13,642 nucleotides of DNA from Thermoplasmata archaeon (GCA_021835265.1 JAKBQK010000553.1:1-13642); one strand, 5' to 3'; shown: positions 1-8,304, counted from the stretch's first letter. Numbers and translations: made by a program. The notes: a model not told the origin generated them from the letters alone.

Positions 1-669
1 ATAGGCAGTCATCACGGTCTTTAAATTATTTTCCCTGTCATAGTCCACATCCGGTATGGTATACACCATGTCAAATCCACCTATCCAGGTTGCAGTTGTG
101 ACAACAAGGATATATATCTCTGGAGATGAAGGAAAGTGAGGTATAACCGCGAGATAACCGGCCATCACTCCTACGCCTATGGTTAATCCCATAAAGAAGT
201 GCCTCCATCTTGTAACTCTCTTTAGCATTGGATCAATAATGAAGAGAACCAAAACCACGGGAGAAAGAATAAGCACAAAGCGATTTAGAAGAAACGTACA
301 CAGTTCAAAGAGTGCTGCTGTTATAACTGTAAAGGTAATGGCACTTGTCATGGAAAGTGATCCTGTTACCAGTCCCCATTTCTTTTTACGTGGATTGATC
401 ACATCATATTTTCTTCCAAGCAGTCTGTTGATTGACATACCGGTGGCCCTTGCCAGTGTACCTGCCAGAATTACAAGAATGATGATCCTGGTACCGGGAT
501 ATTTTCCTGCAGCAATGAAGCTGCCTGCCACTATAAAGGGTATATCAAAAACAGTATGTTCAAGTTTTATGTAATCTACGAATCCTTTTAATTTTGATTC
601 GTGAACTTCTTTCTCAGTTGATCTACTCTCTCCTGAATATCCTGTTTCATTGAAAGCGTTTCTGGCCAT
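1..669 (-). CDS. ubiA: UbiA-family prenyltransferase, 3' end cut by window edge
   Basis: Membrane prenyltransferase that attaches a polyprenyl chain to an aromatic acid or naphthoate in quinone synthesis. 223 codons are visible and the C-terminus lies outside the window. The family start KLEHTVFDIPF is at residues 35-45. A first Asp-rich motif region, NRLLGRKYDVINPR, is at 81-94, the stretch DPMLKRVTRWRHF at 146-158, and the second Asp-rich motif IPDVDYDREN at 205-214 (D207, D211). Hydrophobic helices fill the gaps. The frame has no GTG, TTG or CTG and only one ATG before the conserved region, at 669, preceded by GGAGGG. That start overlaps the end of ubiD by 82 bases and gives a polar N-terminal tail of about 30 residues. 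Oddity: the first Asp of motif one is Gly85. Family call sure; the exact substrate is inferred from the ubiD neighbour (MqnP-like role possible). Confidence 0.9.
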   Translation of the reverse strand, partial: MARNAFNETGYSGESRSTEKEVHESKLKGFVDYIKLEHTVFDIPFIVAGSFIAAGKYPGTRIIILVILAGTLARATGMSINRLLGRKYDVINPRKKKWGLVTGSLSMTSAITFTVITAALFELCTFLLNRFVLILSPVVLVLFIIDPMLKRVTRWRHFFMGLTIGVGVMAGYLAVIPHFPSSPEIYILVVTTATWIGGFDMVYTIPDVDYDRENNLKTVMTAY

Positions 670-2033
670 GGCCTGTTAAATCCCTCCGATTTCCATTTCC
701 TTGTGGCATCTATGCCCATCTTCGATCCATAGTTCAAAAGCGAAGAGGCATGATCAAGCGTATCTGTATGCGTTCCCGGGATAATAATAACATCTCTTGC
801 AGGATCAATCCTTGTGCTCATGGCCCATATTACCTGTTTTCTGTCATGAACATTGATATCATCGTCAACAATGAGCACTATTTTGGAGAACATCAACTGA
901 CCGGTACCCCACACAGCGAACATAACCTTCTTGGCATGTCCCGGGAAGCGCTTCTTTATGGAAACCACAATCATGTCATGGAACACTGCTTCCTCCATTG
1001 TATTCATGTCAACTATCTCTGGTATCTGTAGCTTCACCAGAGGAAGGAATAGCCTTTCTATGGATTTTCCCATAATCACATCCTCATGCCACAGCTTTCC
1101 AACAATGGTCGTTGGGTATACAGGATTCTTTTTCTCAACTATCTTCCTGATGTGAAAAATTGGAAACACTTCCTGCAGGGAATAATATCCTGTGTGATCT
1201 CCGAAGGGTCCTTCTATTCTTGATTCTGATGAGTCAATATATCCTTCAAGAACGATCTCGGAATTCATTGGGTAATGATGATCAACGCTCTGTCCTTTCA
1301 CAAGATTTGGTCTTTCCTTGCTAATAAGACCCCAGAATGAGAATTCATCCAGAGGGTCCGGTAAGGGTGCAACTGCTGAGAATATTGTAAGTGGATCTGT
1401 TCCCAGTGTAACGGAAACATTCATGATCTTTCCCTTCTCCTTATACTCATCAAAATGTTTTGCACCATCCTTGTGTATCTGCCAGTGCATTCCCATGGTT
1501 TCTGAATCATATTTCTGCATCCTGTACATGCCTGCATTTTTTCTGCCTGTTTCAGGATCACTTGTAATTACAACTGGTAATGTAATAAAGGGTCCTGCAT
1601 CATCCGGCCAGGTTGTGCATATGGGATATCTGTCCAGATCAACAGAATCGATTACGCTGTATGAGGATGGTAATCTGTCATGCAACTTTGGCCTGAGACC
1701 TCCAAGTTCCTTAAGCATCTCCATGCCCCTGCCGATGAGGGATTCACTTTCCTTTGGTGGCCTTATGAGATTTCGCATTGCATTTCCAATGTTTTCTGGC
1801 GTATCCCCAAGAATGGAATTCATTTTCTCCTGGGTTGAAAATATGTTTCCAACAACAGGTATGTCATAACCCTTTACATTATCAAAAAGTATTGTGCGTC
1901 CCTTTCCAGTCCTTTCCTCCTCACTCAGTATCCATGTGAGTTCCAGCTCGGTGCTAACCTCATCATCAATCTGGATAAAATCATTCTTTTTCTTTCGATC
2001 TGAAATGAAGTCCTGAAGATCATCATAAGTCAT
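588..2033 (-). CDS. ubiD: UbiD-family prenyl-FMN-dependent decarboxylase
   Basis: Soluble 481-residue decarboxylase, the usual length for the family, which uses prenylated FMN made by UbiX to remove a carboxyl group from an aromatic or naphthoate quinone precursor. The family's catalytic Arg sits in NAGMYRMQ (166-173, R171), with N166 matching the metal-binding Asn. The signature EGPFGDHTGYYS is at 274-285 and supplies the two acidic residues of the R-E-E/D set (E274, D279). E230, in PLPDPLDEFSFWG, is a likely further metal ligand. The ATG at 2033 has only a weak upstream AAGGA. No strong TATA box stands in the 72-base gap behind the regulator gene, so the two may be co-transcribed. The following ubiA overlaps it. 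With UbiA next door, a MqnL-like step of the futalosine menaquinone route is the likeliest job, but other UbiD substrates cannot be excluded. Confidence 0.93.
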   Translation of the reverse strand: MTYDDLQDFISDRKKKNDFIQIDDEVSTELELTWILSEEERTGKGRTILFDNVKGYDIPVVGNIFSTQEKMNSILGDTPENIGNAMRNLIRPPKESESLIGRGMEMLKELGGLRPKLHDRLPSSYSVIDSVDLDRYPICTTWPDDAGPFITLPVVITSDPETGRKNAGMYRMQKYDSETMGMHWQIHKDGAKHFDEYKEKGKIMNVSVTLGTDPLTIFSAVAPLPDPLDEFSFWGLISKERPNLVKGQSVDHHYPMNSEIVLEGYIDSSESRIEGPFGDHTGYYSLQEVFPIFHIRKIVEKKNPVYPTTIVGKLWHEDVIMGKSIERLFLPLVKLQIPEIVDMNTMEEAVFHDMIVVSIKKRFPGHAKKVMFAVWGTGQLMFSKIVLIVDDDINVHDRKQVIWAMSTRIDPARDVIIIPGTHTDTLDHASSLLNYGSKMGIDATRKWKSEGFNRPWPETLSMKQDIQERVDQLRKKFTNQN

Positions 2034-2105
2034 GCACTCATATCCTTATTTTTGATTTATTGTTTTCTTTAATTTTTTTTGATAAAACATAAAATCCTTT
2101 AGAAT

Positions 2106-2675
2106 TTACTTTATTTGCTCTGCAATCACCTTTACAAAACCTTCTGATAACTCCTTGCTTACAGATCTGAAATTAAAAGCCATAAGGAAACCGTCTATTC
2201 CTGCAACTGTGCACTTTGAAGCCTCAAGGCTGTAACCGGCGCCAGAGAGTGTTACAGTAACTGAATCACCATTAAATTCTATATCAAGCATGCTAGCCGG
2301 AATTACCTCTTTGTATTCTTTCAGAACATTCTCAAGGTCTTTCAGGTTGTCTGCATACTTTTTCATTATGTCCCCGGCCACGAAGCCACGATCATACCAT
2401 TTCTTCAGTGTAGATTCTTCGGAAAATGACATGGCATTCTTTATCATTCCATCAAGCAATATACTGGGTATTGGAACGGAATCTGTTTCCCTTAGGAACC
2501 CAAGCAGGTACCCTGCCTTTTCAAGATCTTCAAGCCTAAGACCCATCCTATCTATTTTCATGTAGAATGAAATCGCCTCAGCCACAGTAGAACTAACGGT
2601 TTTCCGGCTCTTTTCGCACATATCGTTCAAATCCTTCACAAGTTCGGGTCTGAGGCTCACGTTAATTCTAGACAT
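2106..2675 (-). CDS. Ribbon-helix-helix transcription regulator
   Basis: A 189-residue probable DNA-binding repressor. Residues 1-40 begin MSRINVSLRPELVKDLND, the N-terminal beta strand (RINVSL) and first helix of a CopG/NikR-type ribbon-helix-helix fold. The second helix follows at SSTVAEAISFYM. The rest is a helical linker and a C-terminal alpha/beta region (SVTVTLSGAGYSLEASKC) that could bind a ligand or mediate oligomerisation; I do not recognise it. A GTG start 21 bases upstream is possible, but the TATA box at 2705-2713 would then lie too close. ATG 2675 is 34 bases from the box centre, giving a short leader and starting right at the beta strand. It sits ahead of ubiD-ubiA and divergent from the cytochrome bd operon, so it may control either. 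That role is inferred. Confidence 0.8.
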   Translation of the reverse strand: MSRINVSLRPELVKDLNDMCEKSRKTVSSTVAEAISFYMKIDRMGLRLEDLEKAGYLLGFLRETDSVPIPSILLDGMIKNAMSFSEESTLKKWYDRGFVAGDIMKKYADNLKDLENVLKEYKEVIPASMLDIEFNGDSVTVTLSGAGYSLEASKCTVAGIDGFLMAFNFRSVSKELSEGFVKVIAEQIK

Positions 2676-2704
2676 TGGTACAGTATCCAAGAACACAAAA
2701 TAAA

Positions 2705-2713
2705 TATTTATAA
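2705..2713 (-). promoter_or_regulatory. TATA box of the ribbon-helix-helix gene
   Basis: On the minus strand this reads TTATAAATA, an archaeal TATA box. Its centre is 34 bases before ATG 2675, which predicts transcription starting about 8 bases before that codon and argues against the GTG at 2696. Confidence 0.65.
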
Positions 2714-2822
2714 CATATCTGCAATTTCAATTCTAATTTGCTGGATTACACAAATATCCACACTGATGCACAACTTCGTATCCAAATGCTAACTGTTGTG
2801 TATTATTATCCATTAACATAGA

Positions 2823-2830
2823 TATATAAT
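2823..2830 (+). promoter_or_regulatory. TATA box of the cytochrome bd operon
   Basis: TATATAAT lies 27 bases (centre) before ATG 2854, which fits a leaderless transcript beginning at that codon. The ATG at 2845 is only about 18 bases away, too close. The region between the two divergent TATA boxes (2714-2822) also holds ACACAA near 2748 and TTGTGT near 2798, an imperfect inverted pair that could be an operator. Confidence 0.6.
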
Positions 2831-2853
2831 CCTCTCATATCTGAATGATAATC

Positions 2854-3522
2854 ATGTTAAACGTATTATTTGGTACAACTGTATTCGTATCTGTTGCCAG
2901 TCTCATACTGGCACTTTTCATGACAAGGAATTTCACATCCACTCACGGAAAAAGTCAGCTCTTCTGGTCGATCGGATTATGGTTGTTCTTTATAGATGCT
3001 CTTCTGGAGATTCTATTCGCTATCGGGGCCGCTGATCAGGTTCTTTTTGATATCTATCTGTTCACAGTGGCAATTCTCGTACAATCTTTATCCATCGGCT
3101 CAATTCTGCTGCTCAAAAAGCCAATCTACAACAGGATATACTCAATTTTTTCTGTCGTAGCCGATGTTCTCCTTGCCATAACACTGGTGATATTTCCAAC
3201 AGGAAACATTCTGGTAGGCGGTATAGTGGCAGGTGTTCTTCCATTAGCAGTCATAATAATGTCATCAATAATATCATTCCCTGCTGCAATCATACTTATT
3301 GCAACAGCCATAATTTCATTCAGGAAGACCTCAAATAAGAAGATGATCAGCATAATCATAGGAACAATAATTGTAAGTGTTGCAGGATCACTTTATATTG
3401 TATCCTTCCCTGAAACACTTTATTATGCTGAACTTCTCGGAATCATTTTCCTCTGGTCCGGGTTTTTCAATTTCAATTCAATAATTAGGAAAAGGGAGGT
3501 GAAAAATTATGCTGTCAGCTAA
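2854..3522 (+). CDS. Multi-pass membrane protein, first gene of cytochrome bd operon
   Basis: I do not recognise a named family. The 222 residues are mostly hydrophobic, with about six to seven membrane segments separated by short loops such as TRNFTSTHGKSQ, KKPIYNR and RKTSNKK, and a basic C-terminal tail (IIRKREVKN). No Cys, His or heme-binding motif stands out. Its stop lies 14 bases inside cydA, and the cydA ribosome site is within its last codons, so the two are translated together. That coupling suggests an assembly, regulatory or accessory subunit role for the quinol oxidase, which is inference. Start ATG 2854 is chosen over 2845 from the TATA spacing. No signal for secretion was seen beyond the first helix. 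Confidence 0.75.
   Translation: MLNVLFGTTVFVSVASLILALFMTRNFTSTHGKSQLFWSIGLWLFFIDALLEILFAIGAADQVLFDIYLFTVAILVQSLSIGSILLLKKPIYNRIYSIFSVVADVLLAITLVIFPTGNILVGGIVAGVLPLAVIIMSSIISFPAAIILIATAIISFRKTSNKKMISIIIGTIIVSVAGSLYIVSFPETLYYAELLGIIFLWSGFFNFNSIIRKREVKNYAVS
3494..3502 (+). promoter_or_regulatory. Ribosome binding site of cydA
   Basis: GGGAGGTGA is a full match to the anti-Shine-Dalgarno end of archaeal 16S rRNA, 6 bases before ATG 3509. It lies inside the 3' end of the upstream membrane gene and supports coupled translation. Confidence 0.8.
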
Positions 3523-4876
3523 TTTTGATAGATTTTTATTTGCCTACACCATCGGCTCACACATTATCATAGTGAGTGCAAGCATTGCATTAAGCCTGAT
3601 TCTTGCCATTCTGGAATTCATGATCACGAGGAAAAATGTACCTGAGTACAAAACCATGCTTTTCAAGCTCAAGAGAATGTTTATAGTTTCATTTGGGGTG
3701 GGAACCGCCAGTGGAATAGTACTTGCAGTGGAACTTGTGAATCTGTTTCCAGGTTTTATGACCTTTGTGTCAAGCACAGGGGCCATATCGCTCTTCTATG
3801 CTGAGGTTTCAGCTTTCTTCCTGGAAACCATTGCCCTTGTGATTTACGTTTATTATCAGGATGTTTTCAAATGGAAGTATGCAAATTTTGGGTTATCTAT
3901 ACTGGTGGCACTGGGCGTAATAATGTCTGCCGTATTTATAACAATGGTAAACGCATGGATGAACACACCCAACGGCTTCAACAAATCCGTATATCTTAGC
4001 ACTGGAAAAATCACCGATGTGAATCCTTTCGCCCCCTTTGATACTGTTTCCACATTTAACGAACTTGCACATGTTCTTACAACAACTATCTTTGTTGGAT
4101 TTGTTATATTAGGAGCATTCTTTGCATACCAGTACATCAGATCAACGAACAGTGAAACAAAATTCATAACAAAACTTGGAATCAGAATTTCAGGCTGGAT
4201 GTCAGCTGTTTTCATACTTCTTGCCGGTATAACAGGAGGAAATGAGGTAATCAGCCTCCTCAAATATCAGCCAGTGAAGTACGCTGCCATTGAGCTTGAT
4301 CCAAACCCCGGAAGTGGATTTGGTGAACACCTCCTTGGTTCAATAGTTAACGGTAGAATCGTAGGTTCAATAACCATACCCGGATTGCAGGCATTCCTTG
4401 CAAACTTTGAGGCTGGAATAACAAAACTGCCTGGTCTTTCCTCCTATCCTCAATCTGACTGGCCCCCACTGTTTGTTCACACATCCTTTGATGTAATGGT
4501 CGGGGGTGGCCTTGTGCTTGGGTTATTCTTTTTCATATTTTTCATTTATGAAATACTCAGGAAGGACATGTTCAAAAACAGGATTATTATGTACCTTGAA
4601 ATTGCAGTGGGCTTTTTTGCCCTCATAGTATATGATATGGGCTGGGTTACGGACGAGGTTGGAAGACAGCCATGGATCATCTATGATGTTATGACTGTGA
4701 ATCAGGCTGCCAATTACTCTAATGCACTAATAGTTCCAGGTTATCTCATAATAACTTTCTATCTGTTCCTTATACCATTCACATTCTATTTCTTCGCGAG
4801 GGTTTTCAAGGGTAAATCTGCAACTCATAAATCTACTGAAAGTAAGAGGATTCCAAACAAACAGGGAGGTGAGTGA
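3509..4876 (+). CDS. cydA: Cytochrome bd-type quinol oxidase subunit I
   Basis: Heme-carrying membrane subunit that oxidises quinol and reduces oxygen to water. 455 residues, about nine membrane helices. Residues comparable to E. coli CydA: H18 in YTIGSHIII (H19), E99 and E106 in AEVSAFFLET (E99/E107, one residue closer here), H188 in NELAHVLTTT (H186), M330 in SFDVMVGGG (M393), and EVGRQPW at 383-389. About 60 residues are missing between H188 and M330 relative to E. coli, so the quinol-binding Q-loop region is short, as in cyanide-insensitive or Gram-positive-type enzymes. Also conserved are FGVGTASGI (62-70) and WMNTPNGF (150-157). It overlaps the gene before by 14 bases, and its own 3' end holds the ribosome site of cydB. 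Quinol made with the nearby UbiA/UbiD products is the likely electron donor. Confidence 0.95.
   Translation: MLSANFDRFLFAYTIGSHIIIVSASIALSLILAILEFMITRKNVPEYKTMLFKLKRMFIVSFGVGTASGIVLAVELVNLFPGFMTFVSSTGAISLFYAEVSAFFLETIALVIYVYYQDVFKWKYANFGLSILVALGVIMSAVFITMVNAWMNTPNGFNKSVYLSTGKITDVNPFAPFDTVSTFNELAHVLTTTIFVGFVILGAFFAYQYIRSTNSETKFITKLGIRISGWMSAVFILLAGITGGNEVISLLKYQPVKYAAIELDPNPGSGFGEHLLGSIVNGRIVGSITIPGLQAFLANFEAGITKLPGLSSYPQSDWPPLFVHTSFDVMVGGGLVLGLFFFIFFIYEILRKDMFKNRIIMYLEIAVGFFALIVYDMGWVTDEVGRQPWIIYDVMTVNQAANYSNALIVPGYLIITFYLFLIPFTFYFFARVFKGKSATHKSTESKRIPNKQGGE
4865..4872 (+). promoter_or_regulatory. Ribosome binding site that decides the cydB start
   Basis: GGAGGTGA lies 5 bases before TTG 4878. 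The in-frame GTG at 4869 falls inside this site and cannot be used with it, so the TTG is the likely start. Confidence 0.75.
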
Positions 4877-4877
4877 G

Positions 4878-5828
4878 TTGAATTACACATTCTATCTTGT
4901 ATTCGCAATATTTTCTGCATTCATGGCACTATTTTTATCAGAGGCAATGGGTGCATTCCAGATGCTGTTTAACTGGGAGAAGAGCAACAGCAAGGTTATT
5001 TCATATATAACTCCAGTTTGGGAAATAACCGGAACGTTCGCAGCATTCTTTGTTGTAGCAGCTGACTTCGCATTCCCAAAAATAATTATCCCACTGGCCT
5101 CAATCTATGCAGGAGAGATAATGGTCTTTCTGATCTTCTTTGTGGCAAGGAACGCTACATTCGTTGTGGGAGAATTTGTCAGTTCTAGAGGCTACATGAC
5201 AAGAAAGAAAATGTTCAAGGCATACTCAATAGTCACTCTTTTCATAGGATTCGTTGCACTTCTGGTAGTTGGAGGAATAATAGGAAGTGATGGCGTGAGC
5301 ATCGCTTCCATGAGTTTCAGTCCTGTAGCATGGTTCCTTAATCCATCCTCATACATACTGATACTATCTGCAGTGTTCCTGATAGCTGGCCTATCCTATG
5401 TATTTTATGACACGGGGAATAGAAGCAAGAGTGCAATATTTTCCCTGCTGGGTATAGTTTTTGGAGGAATTGCATTTTATCTGCTGAATAGTGCTGTGTT
5501 CTCTGTATTAATCATAATTCCGGTGGTGATAATTGTTATACCGGTTATTCTTTCATACATCAGAAAAATCACTCCCATACTGAAAAACAAGGCATTTCTC
5601 GCATCATGGGTTGCACTTGACGTATTCACGTTAAATTTTCTGGTATATCCAACAGCATTTAAGGGTGCAATAAATGTCCAGAGTGTTACCACCTCAGGAC
5701 CTATGGATACAGCCTTCTTCATTATAACTGCATTTGGTCTTGTTCTATTGCTTGCACTTTTCGCAGTGTACGGAAAGGCAGTGAAGAATTCCAGAAATAT
5801 GAAGAAAATGGAGAATATAACAGAATAA
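4878..5828 (+). CDS. cydB: Divergent cytochrome bd subunit II-like membrane protein
   Basis: Second membrane subunit of the quinol oxidase. 316 residues with eight to nine hydrophobic helices. PVWEITGTFAAFF (46-58) matches the CydB region around the conserved VW, and FPKIIIP follows as in the family. The FFVARNATFVVGEFVSS stretch corresponds to the next CydB helix and loop. Overall similarity to bacterial CydB is low by eye, and identification leans on this motif plus the position directly after cydA. The first codon overlaps nothing but stands one base after the cydA stop (TGA 4874-4876). The C-terminus is basic (KAVKNSRNMKKMEN). A CydB-like archaeal protein of the CIO type is the best call. 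I see no CydX or CydDC gene nearby. Confidence 0.82.
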   Translation: MNYTFYLVFAIFSAFMALFLSEAMGAFQMLFNWEKSNSKVISYITPVWEITGTFAAFFVVAADFAFPKIIIPLASIYAGEIMVFLIFFVARNATFVVGEFVSSRGYMTRKKMFKAYSIVTLFIGFVALLVVGGIIGSDGVSIASMSFSPVAWFLNPSSYILILSAVFLIAGLSYVFYDTGNRSKSAIFSLLGIVFGGIAFYLLNSAVFSVLIIIPVVIIVIPVILSYIRKITPILKNKAFLASWVALDVFTLNFLVYPTAFKGAINVQSVTTSGPMDTAFFIITAFGLVLLLALFAVYGKAVKNSRNMKKMENITE

Positions 5829-5849
5829 ACTCTGTAAGTTTTCTCCATA

Positions 5850-5872
5850 ATACTTTTTAAAATATTTTAAAA
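5850..5872. terminator. AT-rich convergent terminator region
   Basis: T5 (5854-5858) followed by a near-palindrome of TTTTAAAA units separates the convergent ends of cydB and the EamA-type gene. T-runs are present on both strands, fitting archaeal U-tract termination in both directions. Confidence 0.45.
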
Positions 5873-5880
5873 TTAAACAG

Positions 5881-6753
5881 TTACTTATTAATCCCCTTTG
5901 CTGAAAAGATAATACCTATACTTACAAGTAACAGACCTGCTATCTCATAAACCGATGGAATTTCATTCAGTAAGAAAATGCTAAAAATTACAGAGAGTGC
6001 AGGAACAAGGAAGAGGAAGGATGAGATAGTAGAAACCCTGTATTCTCTATTAAGATGCAGGAAGGCATAATAGGCTATGGCCGTGCCTGGGAATCCTATA
6101 ATAATAACAATGATCAGGAAAGTAAGATTTGGTTCAAACAGTGTAATGTTAGGCTGGAACACTCCCGCCACCATCAGAGCAGGAACTATGGCGAATGCAA
6201 ACTGATAGAAATTTGTTGTCTCCCGCTCCGTCCCACCGAGATATTTTTTGTAATATATGGTTCCTGAAGCCCAGCTGACAGAACCCAGAAAGGCAATTAA
6301 CACACCAATTCCCAGACCTGAGATCAATCCATGGAAAAATATTACAATAACACCGGAAAATCCAAGGATAATTCCAAGAATAACGTACCTGTTATACGAT
6401 TCCTTCAGAAATATAATAGAAAGAAGAGTTGAAATTACTGGATAGGTGTAAATAAGAATTGCAGAGAGTGAAGAGGAGATGGTAGTTTCAGCTATGAACC
6501 ACAGCTCCATGAAGATGAAAACATTCAGCATTGAGAGGATGAAGAGGGGAATAATCTCATTCCTCCTTATGTTGAATCTCAGCTTTCTGTTAAATATGAT
6601 TAAAACTCCAACCAGAGAAATGAGAATTCTGTAAAACAGAAGGGTAAAGGAATCAACATAGTTTAGGGCAAACTTCACCAGAGGATAGTTCAGGGCCCAG
6701 AATGAAACCATAATCACAAACAGAACAATATCATTTTTCCTGCTCATTCTCAT
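5881..6753 (-). CDS. EamA/DMT-family transporter
   Basis: A 290-residue permease of the drug/metabolite transporter superfamily, probably exporting or importing a small metabolite across the cytoplasmic membrane; the substrate cannot be told. Ten hydrophobic helices form two EamA repeats. The first covers about residues 8-140 and includes FWALNYPLVKFAL (18-30) and the repeat-typical SALLIYTYPVISTLL-like stretch at about 97-110. The second covers about 148-287 and ends in the typical LNEIPSVYEIAGLLLVSIGI (262-281). Length is normal. Start ATG 6753 is 8 bases after the transcription start expected from the TATA-like TTTAAAGATATA at 6782-6793; a second ATG two codons later is equally usable. It is convergent with cydB and divergent from the DNA polymerase gene, sharing a 105-base promoter region. 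Confidence 0.9.
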   Translation of the reverse strand: MRMSRKNDIVLFVIMVSFWALNYPLVKFALNYVDSFTLLFYRILISLVGVLIIFNRKLRFNIRRNEIIPLFILSMLNVFIFMELWFIAETTISSSLSAILIYTYPVISTLLSIIFLKESYNRYVILGIILGFSGVIVIFFHGLISGLGIGVLIAFLGSVSWASGTIYYKKYLGGTERETTNFYQFAFAIVPALMVAGVFQPNITLFEPNLTFLIIVIIIGFPGTAIAYYAFLHLNREYRVSTISSFLFLVPALSVIFSIFLLNEIPSVYEIAGLLLVSIGIIFSAKGINK

Positions 6754-6831
6754 TCACAATTTCTTCAAGGTATTACAAACTATATCTTTAAACCATTCAA
6801 ATGTATGTATGAGATCGAAGACGGAAATCCC

Positions 6832-6839
6832 TTTATAAG
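6832..6839 (+). promoter_or_regulatory. TATA box of the DP1 gene
   Basis: TTTATAAG is centred about 23 bases before ATG 6859, so the transcript is expected to be leaderless or nearly so. No ribosome site precedes the ATG, which agrees. Confidence 0.65.
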
Positions 6840-6858
6840 ACAGTGAAATAGTGTTAAT

Positions 6859-8304
6859 ATGGTGTCAGGAATCTTCACAGACAGGAACAAAATACTTGAA
6901 TTCTTTAATTCCAGAGGTCTCATTGTGGATCCTGCCGCTTTGCAGATTATAATGGAAAAATCTTTGGGTACAATGATTACACACCTTATTGACAATGAAA
7001 CAATGAAATCAGGCATAGTTGGAAGGCAAAATGTTCTAAATCTTATAGGTGGAAATCAGGTCAAAAACCCTGCTGTTATGAGAGAAATAGATGTGAATGA
7101 CATCAAGGCAAACAGTTCCGTGGAAGATTTCAGAAAAATGTTTGTTAACAGGTATGAAACATTAAAAAGTATTATTGTCAATGCCGGAAAGTTCAGAGAG
7201 GTAGACTCCATTTCATCCGTAAGGGAAAAGGATTCAAGGGAAGTTAAGATTGTGGGAATGATCAGTAATGTTACAGAAACAAGAAATGGACATAAGAAAT
7301 TCAGAATAGAAGATACAGAATCATACATAGATGTGATAATTCTGAAGAAAAACCCCATGTCAAAGGAGTTGCTTCTCAATGATGAGGTCGTAGGTGTAAT
7401 AGGAAGCAGACCCAGGGCTAACAATGACAGGGAGAATTCTGAGCCTGTGATATTTGCTAATGAGTTAATAAGACCGGATGTTCCAGAAAGAATGATTGAT
7501 GACACAGGCTTACCACCGGAATATGTATGTTCCATATCTGATATTCATGTGGGAAGCAAGACATTTATCAAGAACGGTTTCTCAAGTTTTCTTAAATGGA
7601 TCAACTCTTCAAGTGATGAATCTGCTAATCTGAAGCATCTCATACTGAGTGGGGATGTTGTTGATGGTATAGGTGTTTATCCAAACCAGGAAAATGATCT
7701 TGAAATTGTAAATCCAAAGGAGCAGTACGAATATCTGGCAGAATTTGTGAATCAGGTGCCATCAGACATTAACGTTTACATTATGCCTGGAAATCATGAT
7801 ACCGTAAGACTGGCGGAACCACAGCCTGAGCTAAGTCCTGCCATCAGGCAAATGTTCACTGAAAAGGTCACTTTCCTTCCAAATCCATATAACCTTAGAA
7901 TAAAGAAGAAGCTCATAACACTTTATCACGGGATGTCCCTGAATGATCTAATAGAATTGATTCCAGGAGGTAACATGAACAGTGTTGGAAAGGCCATAGA
8001 ACTGATGCTTAAGAGGAGGTATATGGGACCTGTATACGGTGGAAGGACACCCATAATTCCAAATCAGTTTGATCCACATATATTCAGGGATGTTCCAGAT
8101 ATATTCATAACAGGGCACATACATGGGCATTATCTTGGAAATTACAATGGCGTTAGATATGTGAATTCCTCAACATGGCAGTCTCAGACTGAATACCAGA
8201 AAATGATGAACTATTCTCCTGATCCATGCATAGCAACATTGTTTGATCTTAATTCAAAAACAGTGATTAAGAAAAATTTTCTCCCTAAAGCGTTCTCAGA
8301 ATAA
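6859..8304 (+). CDS. polB: DNA polymerase II (D family) small subunit DP1
   Basis: Proofreading 3'-5' exonuclease subunit of the euryarchaeal replicative polymerase PolD, partner of the large subunit DP2 (not in this window). 481 residues. The N-terminal helical part (1-115) is followed by an OB-fold (about 128-205, VKIVGMISNVTETRNGHKKF onwards) and a calcineurin/Mre11-like phosphoesterase (about 222-470). Metal-binding motifs are all present: SDIHVGS (227-233, D228/H230), LSGDVVDG (263-270, D266), PGNHD (310-314, N312/H313), LYHGMS (355-360, H357) and TGHIHGH (418-424, H420/H422). The exonuclease should therefore be active. Its stop codon overlaps the convergent downstream gene by 20 bases. 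Confidence 0.97.
   Translation: MVSGIFTDRNKILEFFNSRGLIVDPAALQIIMEKSLGTMITHLIDNETMKSGIVGRQNVLNLIGGNQVKNPAVMREIDVNDIKANSSVEDFRKMFVNRYETLKSIIVNAGKFREVDSISSVREKDSREVKIVGMISNVTETRNGHKKFRIEDTESYIDVIILKKNPMSKELLLNDEVVGVIGSRPRANNDRENSEPVIFANELIRPDVPERMIDDTGLPPEYVCSISDIHVGSKTFIKNGFSSFLKWINSSSDESANLKHLILSGDVVDGIGVYPNQENDLEIVNPKEQYEYLAEFVNQVPSDINVYIMPGNHDTVRLAEPQPELSPAIRQMFTEKVTFLPNPYNLRIKKKLITLYHGMSLNDLIELIPGGNMNSVGKAIELMLKRRYMGPVYGGRTPIIPNQFDPHIFRDVPDIFITGHIHGHYLGNYNGVRYVNSSTWQSQTEYQKMMNYSPDPCIATLFDLNSKTVIKKNFLPKAFSE

Noticed and set aside
179..574. 131-codon plus-strand open frame
   Set aside because: It is the opposite strand of ubiA, whose family motifs are clear.
4869..4877. GTG 4869 as cydB start
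   Set aside because: It lies inside the ribosome site GGAGGTGA, which instead fits TTG 4878.
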